Positions 13,403-27,000 of a stretch of DNA of 64,000 nt are shown here, in pieces. Location: the NCBI RefSeq assembly GCF_022458985.1, contig NC_061789.1:18580357-18644356 (forward strand), written 5' to 3'. Origin of the DNA: Mugil cephalus (Eukaryota; Chordata; Actinopteri; Mugiliformes; Mugilidae). The translations under genes were made by a program, and so were the position numbers. The notes beneath the pieces are model-generated. The model was not told the origin of the DNA and searched no databases. It saw nothing but the letters and a program-made list of their open reading frames with translations. Every line of letters starts with the position of its first letter. The first letter of the stretch is position 1.

Positions 13403-14279
13403 TTCTTTTACTACAAAAAATAACTGTGTTAAGTGTTTTGAAACACTTCTCTTTGCTCTTTACTGTATTTCCTGTCTGTTCCATGTGAATCCTCTTCGTA
13501 TCTGTGGTAAATATTGGAGACTCTACTTCTCTACTAGATACTCCAGTTTCTTTGTTGGTTCAGGTTGCATGTACGCCATAAATCTGTTTATAGAATAAGA
13601 TAGAATGACTACGATGAAAGTTGTTTCAACTGCTATGCAAATGCTGCATTCATTATACAAAGCAAAAGACATTGAAAAAAAATGAAAAGAGATCATTAAA
13701 ATCTGTATAAAATTTAGCCAGTTATTTTTGTATTTTGTACTGTTCCTCCTTTAGCACAGCCCAATGTTCGTGAATACTTTTACTTTAAAATAAGCACTTT
13801 TAATATAATGCACTTCCCAACCGTGTACCTTTATTTGGATAGAGATAGGGAAATGTCCCTGGTGAAAAGCTATCTGCATTTTGTCTTTTGAGTTGAAATT
13901 ATGCAAATATATATTTGTTCTTTCTTTCTTTCTGCACCGCATACTTCTTCAGAAACTCCATGTACTAAAAACGAAAGAATGCAAAGTTGTATTTACTCAA
14001 GCGCGGACGATACAGTTTTTGCATCTGGTTCTTATTGTTTCTTTGCTCCAAACACAGCCTTAAGGTTAGAGGGGTATGCAAAACTTTCCAGATAAAACCC
14101 GAAATAATACATTATGTAAATTAAATTAACAGATCAATACAAATGAATTAACATTTGCTGTGATGAAGACACTTTTTATTATTATTATTATTATTTTTTA
14201 AAATGTAGAAGTGCTAACTTAGTCTCCGTGATAAAGAAATCCGCTGGCTGTTAATGGAGCTAGTTCCAGGTCTTATTGT

Positions 14280-14447
14280 TGTGGCTCTTCGGGACGCGTC
14301 TGCCTGCGGGTCCCAGAATGCTCTGCGCCGAGCCAAGATGGAAGAACCCAGCAGCTGCGGGAGAACAATGTTTTGGCTTTAGATATCAAAACGGACAGCT
14401 GAGGTTGAACTACGCGAGCCACGGCGGCAGGTCATGGTCCTGCACCG
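14280..14447 (+). other. znf281: znf281 noncoding first exon (5' UTR) and core promoter region
   Basis: A GC-rich block ends in a strong donor (CACCG followed by GTAAGTG at 14448). The next acceptor in line is 16234-16235, 49 bases before the znf281 start codon. The block contains CCCAGAATGC (14312-14321) and CCAAGATGGA (14333-14342), which resemble the ZNF143 and YY1 sites found in many TATA-less promoters. No TATA box is visible. The transcription start is not determined, so the left edge is approximate. Confidence 0.6.
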
Positions 14448-16284
14448 GTAAGTGACTTTCATAAAAACCGACTTTGAGGCAGAGTCGCCGGCGGCTGTGG
14501 TGAAAGTCCTCGTATGGGACAGACGACAAAGCACAGCTCGCTGCCGCTGTGTTGCCGCTAGTTAGCTGCTAAGTTAGCCGTCTCGGCTAGTCGGACGAGC
14601 ATCATTGTTCGCTGGAGTTGTCTGGGCCGTTTGTTATGGCTCATGCCCGTGCTGTCGCCCCATCACTTACAGCCGCTTAAATCTCCGGAAACAAAGCCAA
14701 CAACTCGAAGAAAACAGTTCAGAATAAGCCCGAGCGCTCTATGATGGTCATGTTTTATTATTTTCATCCGTAAACTAGCTTTCGCGAATGATAATTTTTC
14801 CACCTCAAAGATTTTGTTTGCCTTGTGTACGTCCTGTGTGGCGATACATCTGCCTCTAATTCAGCACATTTTTTTTAATCGAAAACCTAAAACTAAAACC
14901 GCGTTCACAAGATTTAAAAGCAGCCACCTTTCCCACGCGTTATCTTGTTTTTTTTTCTCCTCACGTTTGCGCGGTTTTGGCGACGACCGTGTCAGAGCCG
15001 CTGCTGTTATTGCATGGCCATATTAATTATTGCCTGATCCTGCATCACAAAGAAGAAGAAGAAGAAGGGCCCCGCAAGAGTGCTTAGCCACACGGTTAGC
15101 TAGCTCGCTCATTTCAAAGCGAACACGCGTGGTAGTTTTCACAAGTGTACGTAGAGCAGTGCTTTCTCTGCGCGGACCCGTTCGTATAATAAAGCCAAAG
15201 TTAGTCAGAGAAAATGAACTTTTGGTTCGTTTCTTGACGAAGTTGGCTTTGTGCTGTAGCTGAGTTGGTTGTTCGAGCTAGCGGACCATCCGAGCTGAAG
15301 GCATCTGGCAGCCCCCGGACAGTACTCATTATGAATAGGCAGGGGTAAAAATAAGTGCGACGAATATATGGTAATTGAATGGAAAATTTATAAATACGCT
15401 GATAAGAGACACGCCAGTTATTTATATTGGACTCTAACATTGTGTGTGGTCATTTTTCAGTTAAATCTAAACAACTGTTGTTGCGTAAATGTATGTAAAA
15501 GTATAACCGTACCAGAAATCTGCATTAAGTCTGAAAACGTGAGATTGAAACCCGAGTGACTAATAGATCCAGTTGTTACAGAAATAAGTGGCAGAGCTTT
15601 TTCACATCACAGACATGAATCGCCAGATGCACTTTGATCACTGTGAGCAACGTAGTAATTACTAATATGCTGGAAACCGTACTCATTCAGGGCAATTCCA
15701 CAGCATCCACTCAATTTGTTTTCGTGTCAGCCTCACAATCGCACCAGCAGTCTTTCTAATGCAGTCTGTGTGCACTCTCATTGGCAGATAAGCTCATGCA
15801 AATAGGATGACGGGGTCAGACAGGCCCATCAAACAGATTAAGTCACAACTTCCATCCTGTCATTCCTCTTCTCATGTTGCGTCTGGAACTGAGGTCCCCG
15901 TCACCCCTGTGCCCTGTAAAATATAGAACATACACACTGTAATCGACCTGAGAGAATTTTGTACTTGTGTAATCTCCGGCTTGTTTCCACATGTCATTGT
16001 CCCAGACTGTAGCCCTTTGTTGACCCACAAACCATCAGTTTAATCCGACTAAGCGCTTGGTTGTGAGATCAGAGGCCGTGACACTGATTCCTGAAGACTA
16101 AGCTTAACTGGCTTCATAACTGTTGTCTGTCGTCTATTATTTGTGTGTATGACCACAGACAAAATGTATTGTTACACTGTTACAATATATCATTACTGTT
16201 TCTCACATTTGCTGGTGCTGTTATTTCCCTCACAGGATGACACTGATTTCCACCTCATAGTTTTCCTGCTCGCCAGCCTTCACC

Positions 16285-19200
16285 ATGAGCATCATTCAAG
16301 ACAAGCTAGGGAATGAATTCCTGCGCTCCAACGGTAGCATGGACTCCAATTTCGGAGCGGGCATGATTATGTTCAGCCACCTCCCCCCGGTGACCAGCTT
16401 CACCCGGCTGGCTGCTCACTCCGTCATGCAGGACCTTCCACCGCAAGAAATGATCCTGAAGAAGGAGCGTGACTCGCCTGACTGCAGCATGGGCACCCAT
16501 GGTGACAGCCTGGGATGTTTGGGGGCGGGAGACTATGTTCATGCCATGGGCATCAAGCAGGAGAAGCTGTCAGAACACGATTACCGCCTGCCACTCTACC
16601 CTGGAGGTCTGGGGAAGAGCACAGAGCTGCTGGAGGTTACCGTCAGTAACAACCAGAACCTGCTGGGCCATGACCTCAACATGGGCAACGTAAGTACTGC
16701 TGATAGGACCTCGATGTGTGCGGGGACATGGTATTGCGAATCGGTAGCTATCCTATACATGTATGATTTGTCATAGTTACATTTCCTCAGTGAATTAAGT
16801 TTGGAGCTGAAACAATTAATGTGAATAATAAGTTGGTTGATCTAAAGAAAGTAAATATCCGCTATTGAAAGGGGAAAATACCTATTATGAAATACTCTCA
16901 AACATGAAAACTCATTGTGTTTATTTGTTGGTTTTGGTTGGACAAAGTCAGACTTATTTTCTCAAATAATAAAATTCTGGTTTGTCAAAGGTCAAGTTGT
17001 CCATTGTCAGTGGAGTTCAAATCTGGAAAAGATAGCCACTTAACTGTTGCACCAGTCAAAGAAGAGGAAATAAAAATACAAAGACTGCATGACAGAGTAT
17101 AATATTTTTCCTTCAAAAAAAGACTTTAATGAATAATTTTTTGTCACCTTTTTAATGGATTGATTAGAACACTGATACTTGGGGAAATGGTATATCGAAA
17201 AATAGATGAACATGTACAAATGTACTGGTTCACAAACATTACGTACATAAACATTATGCATCTTTCTTTATATATATATATATGATAAGATGAATGAATT
17301 CCTGGAGACAAAAGTCTTCATCACTAGATTTTTGTTTTCTTTTTAAAGTGGAACGTTGAGAAAAAAAAATACATTTTTCACACTCATGACACAGTCTGAG
17401 AAATGCTGTCAAAAAACTAACAGCATTTATTCTCAGTTCCCATGTAATCAACACGGCACCGTCTTGTACCTTAGTGCATTATTGCTTTATTTGTTTTTCT
17501 CTGGTTTTGAAAGCTGTGAGATTTAATATTGGCAATATATTCCCTCATAGTTTTATTAAAAAAAAAAAAAGCTGTTTATTTTGAATAATTTTATGCCCAG
17601 TCGGCCCTGCTGTGTTGTCAAGCAGCTCATCTTTTAAAAACCCGAGGGGGAGGAGCCTGATGGAGCAGCTGAGGAGCTCGTGTGAAACTAGTTATGGAGA
17701 CATAAATCTACTGACGGCTTGAGATGCAAAGTAGTTTCTCTTTCTGGGGAGAAGGGTGATGTCATCCGCCCTCAGCATGAATGAGAATGTCTTGGCAAGG
17801 ACACAGCTGTCTCGTTTGAGCTTGCACTTCATTTCAGACGTCTTTTGTGCTCATTCAAATAGAAATATACACAGCCACACTCCCATAACAAAAGCAAGTC
17901 TACAGAGGTCAACACGGCCGTATATTGAAAACCACAATCAGTTATTATCTTGACTGAGCTGCCTCTTTTAAAATTGTATAGTCAAGGACAATTTCCTGTA
18001 TTCACATCAAGAGCATTAGACAAGAGTGACGTCTTATTTTGACATATTCATTTTCCAGTTATATAAAAGAGAAAAGCTATAAATCCTCTGCTTAAATTTT
18101 TTTTTCAATAAAAATCAAATAAACGATTCGTCACTTCTCAGAATTGTAGCTTTACTTAGGTTTGTGCATGTTGGGATGGCATTTTTGATGAGTAAGGCTG
18201 TCTCTAGTTGGTATTCTGCTGAAACAGAAACTTGTTTTACTTTGGCTTGGCTCTCCTGTTTTTACTCTAAAGAGGGGGCTGATTGTAAGAACAGCAGGTG
18301 TATGTCCACATGCGCCCTGTCAGTGTCTGTGTGGTAGCAGTGTGCTAACTGAGTAGCAGACCAGATAGAAAGTACTTGCAACGAATAACCGGTTGCATAT
18401 CCACGTTGCCTGTTAATTTTGTGTTTTCTTATTCCGCCCACCAGTGTCACGTCTCGCACAATGAGCATCCAATAGACAATCGGTAGATATTGTCCAAGTG
18501 CTTTGTTTGTTTGCATGAGCAACAAACATGAGCTTGTTTGCATGATGGTTTTAGACTAGAGGTCCTTAACCTTCAATCAAGTGATTTCCTTGTTAGGGTT
18601 CGCTCTCACGGCCCTCTGCCTCTCCCTTTGTCATCCTCACAGCTGCCCAGCCAGCTAGGAAAGGAGCCCACAGGGAGAAAAGGTCGGAGGTCAAATGGTG
18701 ATGGACAGGAGGGTAAACCAAGAAAGAAGAGAAGCGAGGCAAAGGTTTGTCCTGGATTTATTTATGTTATAAATGCAGTCATATTTTATTTAGTCCTCGC
18801 CATGCCTGGTTATTTACACCTGAAATTACAAAATAGGTTTATTCATTTAAAAATGTAGAAACATAAGAAAAATGCAACAAAAAAGTTTGAATATAAGTAC
18901 TTTATTTTGTATAAACATGGTGTTGTTTTTTTTTTCGTGTATATTAATATTAATATTTATGAGTGAGCTTTGTGCATGGTTGTAGTTGCCTGTTTTTATC
19001 TTGTGTTCTGGGCAGCTTTGTTATTTGTTGACACTGACAAAGTTACAAGACAGAATTTGATCTAAAAAAAAAAAAAAACGACTGAATGATGATGAAGAAT
19101 ATAAACAGAATAATTACGTAGCTTGCAGAAATATCCTACATCCCAGAGGATTCTTTTCAATAACATAGAAGACGAGAGACTGAATCTGACCTCTCTCTCT

Positions 19201-21877
19201 CCTTTATTGTTTTACAGCAATCAATGATGCTGGATGGAGATGGAGGCTGCCTGTCACCCGGAACCAAGCCTCACATCTGTGAACACTGCACTGCATCCTT
19301 CAGAAGCTCCTATCACTTACGGAGACATGTCCTCATTCACACAGGTATTGGAATGTGCAGGTTTACCACCAGAGTACAGCCGTAGGTCATTACTGACAGG
19401 GATCTTAACACAACCCACACTAAGGCCTCTCCATTAATGGTGTGCACCACTGCTTCCTCCTTGCTACAGAACTGCGCAGCAATTAAAGAACTACTCTCTA
19501 TTTTCTTAATCTCTCCTTTACTACGTTTCAAACTGATTAGCTGTTACATTATTATTGTGTCATTCCAAAACTGCCAGTTCAGTGAACTAGAAAATTGATT
19601 TAAAGAGTGGAATATAAACAAAGGTCACACACTATTGATCATAGTAGGCTTGAGCTCTGTTTTCCTTTGTACTTTTTTTTTATTTTTTATTTAAACTTGA
19701 GTGAGCACTTGTACAGTCATGAAGTTGTAAAGGGGAAAAATCTTCTACATGTGTTTGCGTTATTCTGTTATGCTTCTGCGAGTCATGCTCTGTTAGTGAA
19801 CCTCGTCTTAGGTGGGAAATCAACTTCCGATAGTTACATCACAAGCATGTACATCTCCCGTGGTCCTATTTCAGGTGAAAGACCCTTCAGATGCAGTCAG
19901 TGCAACATGAGTTTCATCCAGAAGTATCTTCTCCAGCGGCACGAGAAAATTCACAGTGGTGAGTGATTGTCGACAGCCATACAAGGGTCTTTGTCCAACC
20001 CTGTGTGTGTTTCCAGTGAAGCGTCCCAACCTTGAGCGCTGCTGTTTTTGTGTGACAGGAGAGAAGCCATTTAGCTGCGACCAGTGTAACATGCGTTTCA
20101 TTCAGAAGTATCACATGGAGAGGCACAAGAGGACGCACAGTGGAGAAAAGCCGTACAGATGTGAGACCTGCCAACAGGTTTGTGAACCTATTCAGTCGTC
20201 CTCTCTGCTGGGATTGATCGTCTTGTGTACCTATTCATGTTTATCGCATTTTTCAAATGTTGTGTTTTTGCTTTTCAGTATTTTTCCAGGACAGACCGAC
20301 TGCTTAAGCACAAGCGAACCTGTGGAGACGCCATAAAGAAGGGGCTGGATCCCGGGATGATGGAGCTCGGTTGTGTAGACATGGGACATGGCAGCTATGG
20401 AATCACTCAGGGAAATGCTGGGAGTACTGGTAGGAAGAGAGGAAGGTCCAAAAACGCTGGAGAGGCAGGGGAGCGCAAGAAGAGGAAGGGAGATGGAGGA
20501 GGTGGCAGAGTGCCTCACATTCAGGGGGCTGTATCTGGAGAATACAGCATCCATGAGTACTCTGTGGAGAATCCAACAGTGTCTTCCTCGACCGAGCCAG
20601 GACCCAGCATGCAGCACGGCCACCACGGCCGAGCCCCAAAGATGGCTTTTAAGAAGGCCAATCGTAAGGGCCTGGATAAAGCAGGTCTGGAGCAGGACAA
20701 AGCAGGTTCACTGCAGCAGGGTGGGGGCATGGACGGTCTCGGCCTCATGCAGGGTAACGGCGCCAAAGTAGGGCCTACCACCAGCAACTATGACGACGCC
20801 ATGCAATTCCTGAAGAAGAGACGTTACCTTCCAGCAGCAAATAATGCAAACGCCTCAGGGCCCGCAGTGACCGGGGGAGCCAACAACGAGTACGACGTCA
20901 GCGTTCACTTGTCTTCCCAGCCTTCTGTCATTCACGGCGTGGTCTCCAGCGTGTTGGACAGCGATGCTTCCCTCGGTCTCGACAAGTCGGGGATCCCCGA
21001 CGAGGTTCTGCAGAGTATCCTCGACCACTACTCCCAGAAACCAGACGCCTCCCACCACGACGTTCACTTCGACATCAGCGACCACCACGTGGACCTGAAC
21101 CCCGCCTCAGCCGACGCTCCTGACATCGGCCACCACACTGACACCCCCAGCCCGTCAGGAGACAAAACTGTGATGATGCACGAATACTCCCGTTTCCTGC
21201 TGCAGGCCTTGGAGCGCACCAGCCACAGTGCCAGCTTCCCCCTGGGCCCCGTGCCTCCTGCCTCAGGACCCTTCACTAGTTCTCACCCAGGAAATCCCCT
21301 CTATGCTGACAAGAACATCTACACTACATCCCTGTTGGAGTGTGGGTACAGCCAGTCAGTGGCCTCGCCTTCGCTGCCCTCCTCTGTGCCAAAGTCTCAC
21401 TTTGTGATGCTGACAAGCTCCTCACCGCAGCACAGCTTCCACCTGAGCAGCCTAGACGCCCCCACACACCAGCAGCTCACCCCTTCTCAGGAGCTCACTG
21501 ACCAGATGGAGAAGCAGCACTCCTCCACTCCCCCTTCATCCTACCAGATCAGCCCATCTGACCTGAGCAGCCAGAAGGACCAGCAGCCAGTCAAGAACGG
21601 CACGGCGGTGGTGTACCCTCTGGCTCCCTCGCAGGATCTGGCATCTCTGGACTCCTCTAAGCCTTCCTACCAGATAGAAAACTTTGCCCAGGCCTTTGGC
21701 TCTCAGTTCAAGTCAGACGGCCGTGGCTTGTCTTATGGCACTGACTCTAGCGGGGCGGTGGTTCACAGGATACGGACGCCTGTGTCTGAATTCTCAGGGT
21801 ATAGTAGTTTGTTATCTGATGTCAATGAGCCAGTAAGTACAGGTTCCAAAACTCCAACAAGCCAAAGCTACAGATGA
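16285..21877 (+). CDS. znf281: znf281-like C2H2 zinc-finger transcription factor (complete)
   Basis: Six coding exons keep frame: 16285-16689, 18643-18744, 19218-19344, 19875-19958, 20059-20177 and 20279-21877, giving 811 residues. Exon 1 carries [16 protein letters not shown], a ZNF281 signature. Exon 2 is a short basic stretch (RKGRR, KPRKKR), probably a nuclear localisation signal. Four zinc fingers follow: Cys190/Cys193-His206/His210, Cys218/Cys221-His234/His238, Cys246/Cys249-His262/His266, and a C2HC finger Cys274/Cys277-His290/Cys294. The tail has [50 protein letters not shown] and the terminal TPTSQSYR. These favour ZNF281 over its sister ZNF148 (ZBP-89), which has different residues there. 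The family binds GC-rich promoters and regulates pluripotency, EMT and differentiation genes. Introns of 1788, 1953, 473, 530, 100 and 101 bases, starting with the one in the 5' UTR, hold nothing recognisable. Confidence 0.93.
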
Positions 21878-24075
21878 GAGCCTGAGAGGGAGAGAACACT
21901 CTGTCGTTCTTATTTTAATTTTTTTAGTGCTCCTATTTTATTATTATTATTGTTATTGTTATTATTATTATTTTTTTAAGTGACATCTATATTTTAATTA
22001 TACTGATGTTCTGTCCTCGTGCCCACTCTCCTCTCCCAGCAATAAGCCTGCAAGGCTTCCCGCAAAATGCAATTTTTTTTAAGTATGGATTATTTTTAAG
22101 TTAAAAGTGTATTTACTGTTTATTCTTGTCATATTAGTGACTGAAAGTACTTTTGGAGTAAGCGTAGAGTAGTGCCGGACATATTTCTTTTACAATGAGC
22201 TGGTGTTTGAGCAATCAACGTTACAAGTGTGGAATAACAATAGAAATAATGGCAGGGAATAGCCCAGAATTGAAATGGCAAAAAAATGTCTGTTACAAGG
22301 TTAAAAGTATTACTCAGGAATAAGTGGAAAAGCTTACGAGGTACAGTGAGCCCTCTTTTCAGAAGTGTATGTTTGCGACTTCAGAGAGGATCTTTCTTAT
22401 GTTTTGTTACTTGTTGAATGAGTGTGACTTAAACAGACTGCTGCCAGCTCACTTGAACACTGAAAACACTTTCTACTTGGCTATATAGAGATTATGGTAC
22501 TTTCATGTCAATGTGAAACTCATATTTGCTTCAATAAGGGCCATATATATATATCTATATATATTTATAAGAATATATATTATGTAAAATAACAGTTTTA
22601 ATCATTCTGGGGATCTGCCAGTTGAAGTTGAGGAAGAACGAGGGCTGGTTCCGGGGCTAAATGTTGTCCTTGGTATATTTTTGGAGAACAAAAGTGATGT
22701 TGGGGCTTTTCTTTGGCCAATAGAGGTTGCTGTTGGACAGCGATGGAATGGCCTTCCCCTTTTCCTGTTCTCCTCTTCTTCCTCTTAAAAAGAATCCAGT
22801 TAGCACTTTGAGCCGCTTTCTTACATTGAGTTAAGTGTCCCGTCGGATTAAGGAAGCTCAAACATCAGGAATGGACTGGCTTTTTGACAGGCGTGTTGCT
22901 GTATGGGCATATGCAGATGGCGTTTCTTTGGCCTGGAGATACAGTGGGATGGGAGTACCCTTTGTTTGGGGAGCATGGTTTTTATGAGACGAAGGGAGGG
23001 GAGGGCTGAAATGTGAAAAGTGGGATTTTTTTTCAGGAATATTTTCTCTTACTTTTAGGGAGGGTCTAGCTCAGGAGGGAGGGAGGGCTTTTAAAACTAT
23101 TTAATCGGGATAATGTAAATGTAATTCATACCCCTAGTTTTAGTTTGACTTGTTATCCACCTTAGCGGCTTTCTTATTGATGACAAAATGTGTTAGTGAT
23201 CAAGTATTTGTTCAGCTGTTACTGAGGCAGCCTTGTGCGCTATGAGCCAAGAGGCGGCCAACCGGAAATGTGTATACATTTAGATCCTTGGCGAGCAGAC
23301 TTGTCCCGTTAGAAATTGGGTGCCTATTCCTCAGAAGTACAGATGCAAGATATTGTCTAGTAAATGTTAGATGTACTTTCTTGCTGATTATGAAATGTTT
23401 TTGACTTTTTTTTTTCTTCAAAGACAACAAGTGCGCTGTCTTCCATAGCAACAACTGGCCTCCTGCTGGAAACGATATCACTCTGCTGTACGACTCTTTG
23501 TGCCCGTTGTTTTAAGCAATCATTGAACATGGCAGTCAATGCAACGCTGTAATATCTTAAATTTGCCATGTGGAACAGTTGAGGCGTTAAACCAGAATAC
23601 CTCATATCACAACAAACCAGGGACAACGGAGTGACGGTTTGATGTATGTAGCAGAAAAGCTGTTGTATGTATAAAAAAAATGTCTCTGCGGGACTATTCT
23701 GAAACAGTTGTGTACATTTATGACCCATTAAGACTCTTGTTTCTGTTCAAGGGTTTTTGTAAATGTCTCACACCAACCAGTGTTTCTCTTCAGTTCTCCA
23801 CATCTTATTTGCCATACTGTTTCAGTACGCTTATTGTTTACAAAAAAAAAATGTACAAAACACTACATTCATTTTGACCCCTGTATAAATTTATTTTACT
23901 ATCTTTTCCCCCTTTTTTGTATCACCGCCAAATTTTTTAGCTGATATCTTCCTCTTTTTTTTTTTTTTGTTCTTTCAGATTCTTGTGACACGTTTCACAA
24001 GACTGTACTTGTCCAATGAAATGAAAACTGATTAATTAGGGAGAAAACAATAAAAGCTGTTAACAGAAAAGTGCT
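21878..24075 (+). other. znf281: znf281 3' UTR
   Basis: About 2.2 kb of AT-rich noncoding sequence runs from the TGA at 21875-21877 to just past an AATAAA at 24049-24054. It includes a TTA/TTG repeat (about 21931-21977) and a TA-rich tract (22543-22580). The open frames on both strands here are short and unlike any known protein. The cleavage point about 15-20 bases after the signal is inferred. Confidence 0.75.
24049..24054 (+). promoter_or_regulatory. AATAAA poly(A) signal of znf281
   Basis: A canonical hexamer at the end of the long 3' UTR, followed by GT-rich sequence. Confidence 0.7.
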
Positions 24076-27000
24076 TTGACTCCATCAGTTCTCTTCTGCT
24101 GAAAGGCTGATATCGACACACAAAAAACTATAGTTAAATTTTGCAGTATTTAATCTCACCACTGGGTGGTGCTAATGTTGTAACACTGGGCTCCTGTCGC
24201 ACCCAAAGCTCATTTGATCTGTCCAAGTATAAACATCATATTAGTCATCCTGTAAAACACGGATTCTGCTAACTTCTAGTTTCACATTATCAACTAAGAT
24301 TCTAAGAATTGTTATGTACAGATAAGCAGTGCAGCCTCCACCCCGAGCCAGTTTGCAGTCATATTGTTGGTTACTTGGATTCAGATAAATGGAAGTAAGT
24401 CATATAAAACAGACAAAATGTGAATGCGTGTCATGACCTATATATACTTGGCTCAAGATTGAAATGAATGCAGCCCCCGTCCCCCCTTTAAAGTGTCACC
24501 TCAATGACCTGGATGTTCTTGTCAGTCACTTCTATAAAGTCACATCACACCTTATAAAATGCTGACCTGAGACTTGGTGTCGCAGGGTGTAATAAAATAA
24601 AAGCTTTGTTCTGTTTTGTAAACAAGTGGAACACCAAGTGGGTGTGGATTAGTCAAACATAGCCGCTGTAGCTTTGTGGGAACGTTTTTTTTGCATTGCA
24701 AATACTCTGGTTAATATTAACCAAACCGTCCATATTCATCCACTCTCAAAAAATGCGATTTTCTAAACCAGCATTATGTTTTTTAGCGTTTCCTTCATGT
24801 GATATCAAAGTGGCTGAATGATGGGTTGAATTTAAAAGCTGAAGAAATACCCTGCTAGTTGCTTATTTTCTTCCAAAGCATGGCGTAGTTATATAACATG
24901 ACCACACCTCAAAATGTCAGTAACATGTTACGGTCTCGTTTCGACCTTTCATCTTGTCACAGACATTTGCGATTTAATTTCCTTTTCTGTGTGTAGATCA
25001 AAAAGCAGAAGAGAATTAGTCCGCTCTCCTGTCACCGGAGACCCTTTGATGAATTTGCAAATTTTGCATTGCCTTATCGACTTGTGTCAAAACTTTAACT
25101 GTGTGATCACGACATTAACCAAAGGTCTGTTAAATTTTATCTATACATTCCATGTACCCTCTTGACTCAATATTGTATGTGTCATCGTTTCCTGGAAAAT
25201 AATTAAAAAAAAAAAAGTCTCATAAAGGCTCAGGTACAAATGAAGGTGTGACGGGGAAGAATATTATTTTGCAATCAATGAATTGTTGACTGGAAAAACG
25301 GTGTATTTCCTTGTGGTAAGTGGGTCTTGATGAGGTGTCTTCCTGCCCTCAGTTGGATGAAGTTCAGTAGACAAGAGAGTGACGTGCATCATGTTCTTAT
25401 CTACAAAGCTGGGAAATGGCTGCATATTGGGTTGTGTACACAGTGAGATAAGGAATGAGGAACAACAGCAATAAAGGGAAGGAGTTATAATGACGCTGCA
25501 ACGTGGTCACAGGCGAAATCAATTAAATGAAAGATTTTTGAAGAATGCAAAAATGTCTTCACAGGCATCAGTGATGATTTTGATCACTCACATTAATTTG
25601 ATCATAGACTGAAATGTCTATAATGACAATGACTGTGGCGACGCTCGGATAGTCCAAGGTTAATGTCAAGTTTGTCACTATCAGGTCTTACCTTGGTGTA
25701 AATATTGCATATTTACTGTGTTAGTTGTACTCCACCTGTAAAATGTAATCATTTTCATTAGCGTCATCTAGTTGGCTAGCTAACGTGCTAAACTAACAAG
25801 CATTTAACCACGAGGCCACAGCTCCCCCTGCATATTTCATGTTGCACGCAAGTGATCATGTGTTACTGTATATCAAACAGAAGAGGAAAGCCTCCCTGAT
25901 CAATGATGACCCCTCACACCCAATCCACCACTCATTCTTGTTATTTGCACCCGACAGGTGCGCCATAACCTCTCTGAACGACATTAAATATGCCCCGCAG
26001 TCTGTTGCTGTTTTTTTTGGATGTGTGTCTTTCATTTGTGTTTGTTTGTATGTTTTTTACGTGAAGCGCAAGCCACCTGTTGATCCCCGTCAAAGCAGAA
26101 CTTTTGCCACCGTCTGAGCCAGACAATAAGGCTTTATCTTATCTCGTTTAATGGGATTAAACGGGCATAAATATGAACGCTTTGGTCCTCCTTTCTTTAA
26201 TTCAAATTCTTTAATGCCAGGAAATACAAATGTTTCAATAAAAGAAATGCCCCTGAGCAACAATGGGAACGGCGCTGAAATAAGAGACGCTTGTGTCAAC
26301 AGTGAAAGGCCGGCTAGCATAGCTAGCCTCATGGGTTGCCAGGCTAAAATTCAACACACGGTGTTGAAAAATGTTGCAATGTTTGCGACTATTTGCATGC
26401 GATAAGAATGGGGTCAGGTGTGTGTGTTCATAGGCTGGATATTAGCTGTGCCTCTGATCGAGGAGTGTCCCTGGCCACAGCCATAAACACCACGTAATGG
26501 AAATATTTCAGATGTGAAGAGATGGGATGAGCATTTGCGTGGAGACATTTCCGTACCGCTTTAATAAATAGCTGAGAGGCTGCCGTGACAAATAAAGCAT
26601 TAACGTTGTCGAGCGCAGATAAAGTCCAATCCTTAGTTAAACAATAACACAAAGTTTCACACATCTAGGCACCAAAATGAAAATACTTCCTTAAAATGAC
26701 AGTTTTGTGGTGTTTAGTGTAGTCTACAGTAAAAAACATATAGTATCAGCAGCTTCTAATAAAGCTGCAAAGGCTATGGTAGTTGGGTTACAGAAATATC
26801 AGAAGGAAATATTGAAGCACCCAAAAAGATTTCCTGATTTCCCAATTTTAGACGCAGATTGCATTTCTATTGTAAACACTTGACTAATACACTAGCTGGA
26901 CTATTATCTCCATCAATCATCTGCAGAAGTATCACAGCTGCAGAGGAAAATAAGCAAGTATTTCTTGGAACAAGAAATGATACTGATAATATAGCAGCGA

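Larger units (their letters stand above)
8441..14279. other. kcnj3 5' UTR/promoter side and intergenic spacer to znf281
   Basis: The first few hundred bases (8441 to about 8760) should contain the kcnj3 5' UTR and promoter on the minus strand; I could not place a transcription start. The rest separates two divergently transcribed genes by about 5.8 kb. It contains a dispersed-repeat fragment (10612-10690), tandem repeats near 10500, 12600 and 13360, and a palindromic TTAGCAT-type repeat (11437-11625). No gene is recognised. Confidence 0.55.

Noticed and set aside
13288..13598. Open frames with poly(Cys-Val) or poly(His-Thr)
   Set aside because: They are translations of the GT microsatellite.
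25839..26126. 92-codon plus-strand frame with a hydrophobic stretch resembling a membrane segment
   Set aside because: One hydrophobic run in T-rich DNA is weak evidence, and there is no signal peptide, family match or splice partner.
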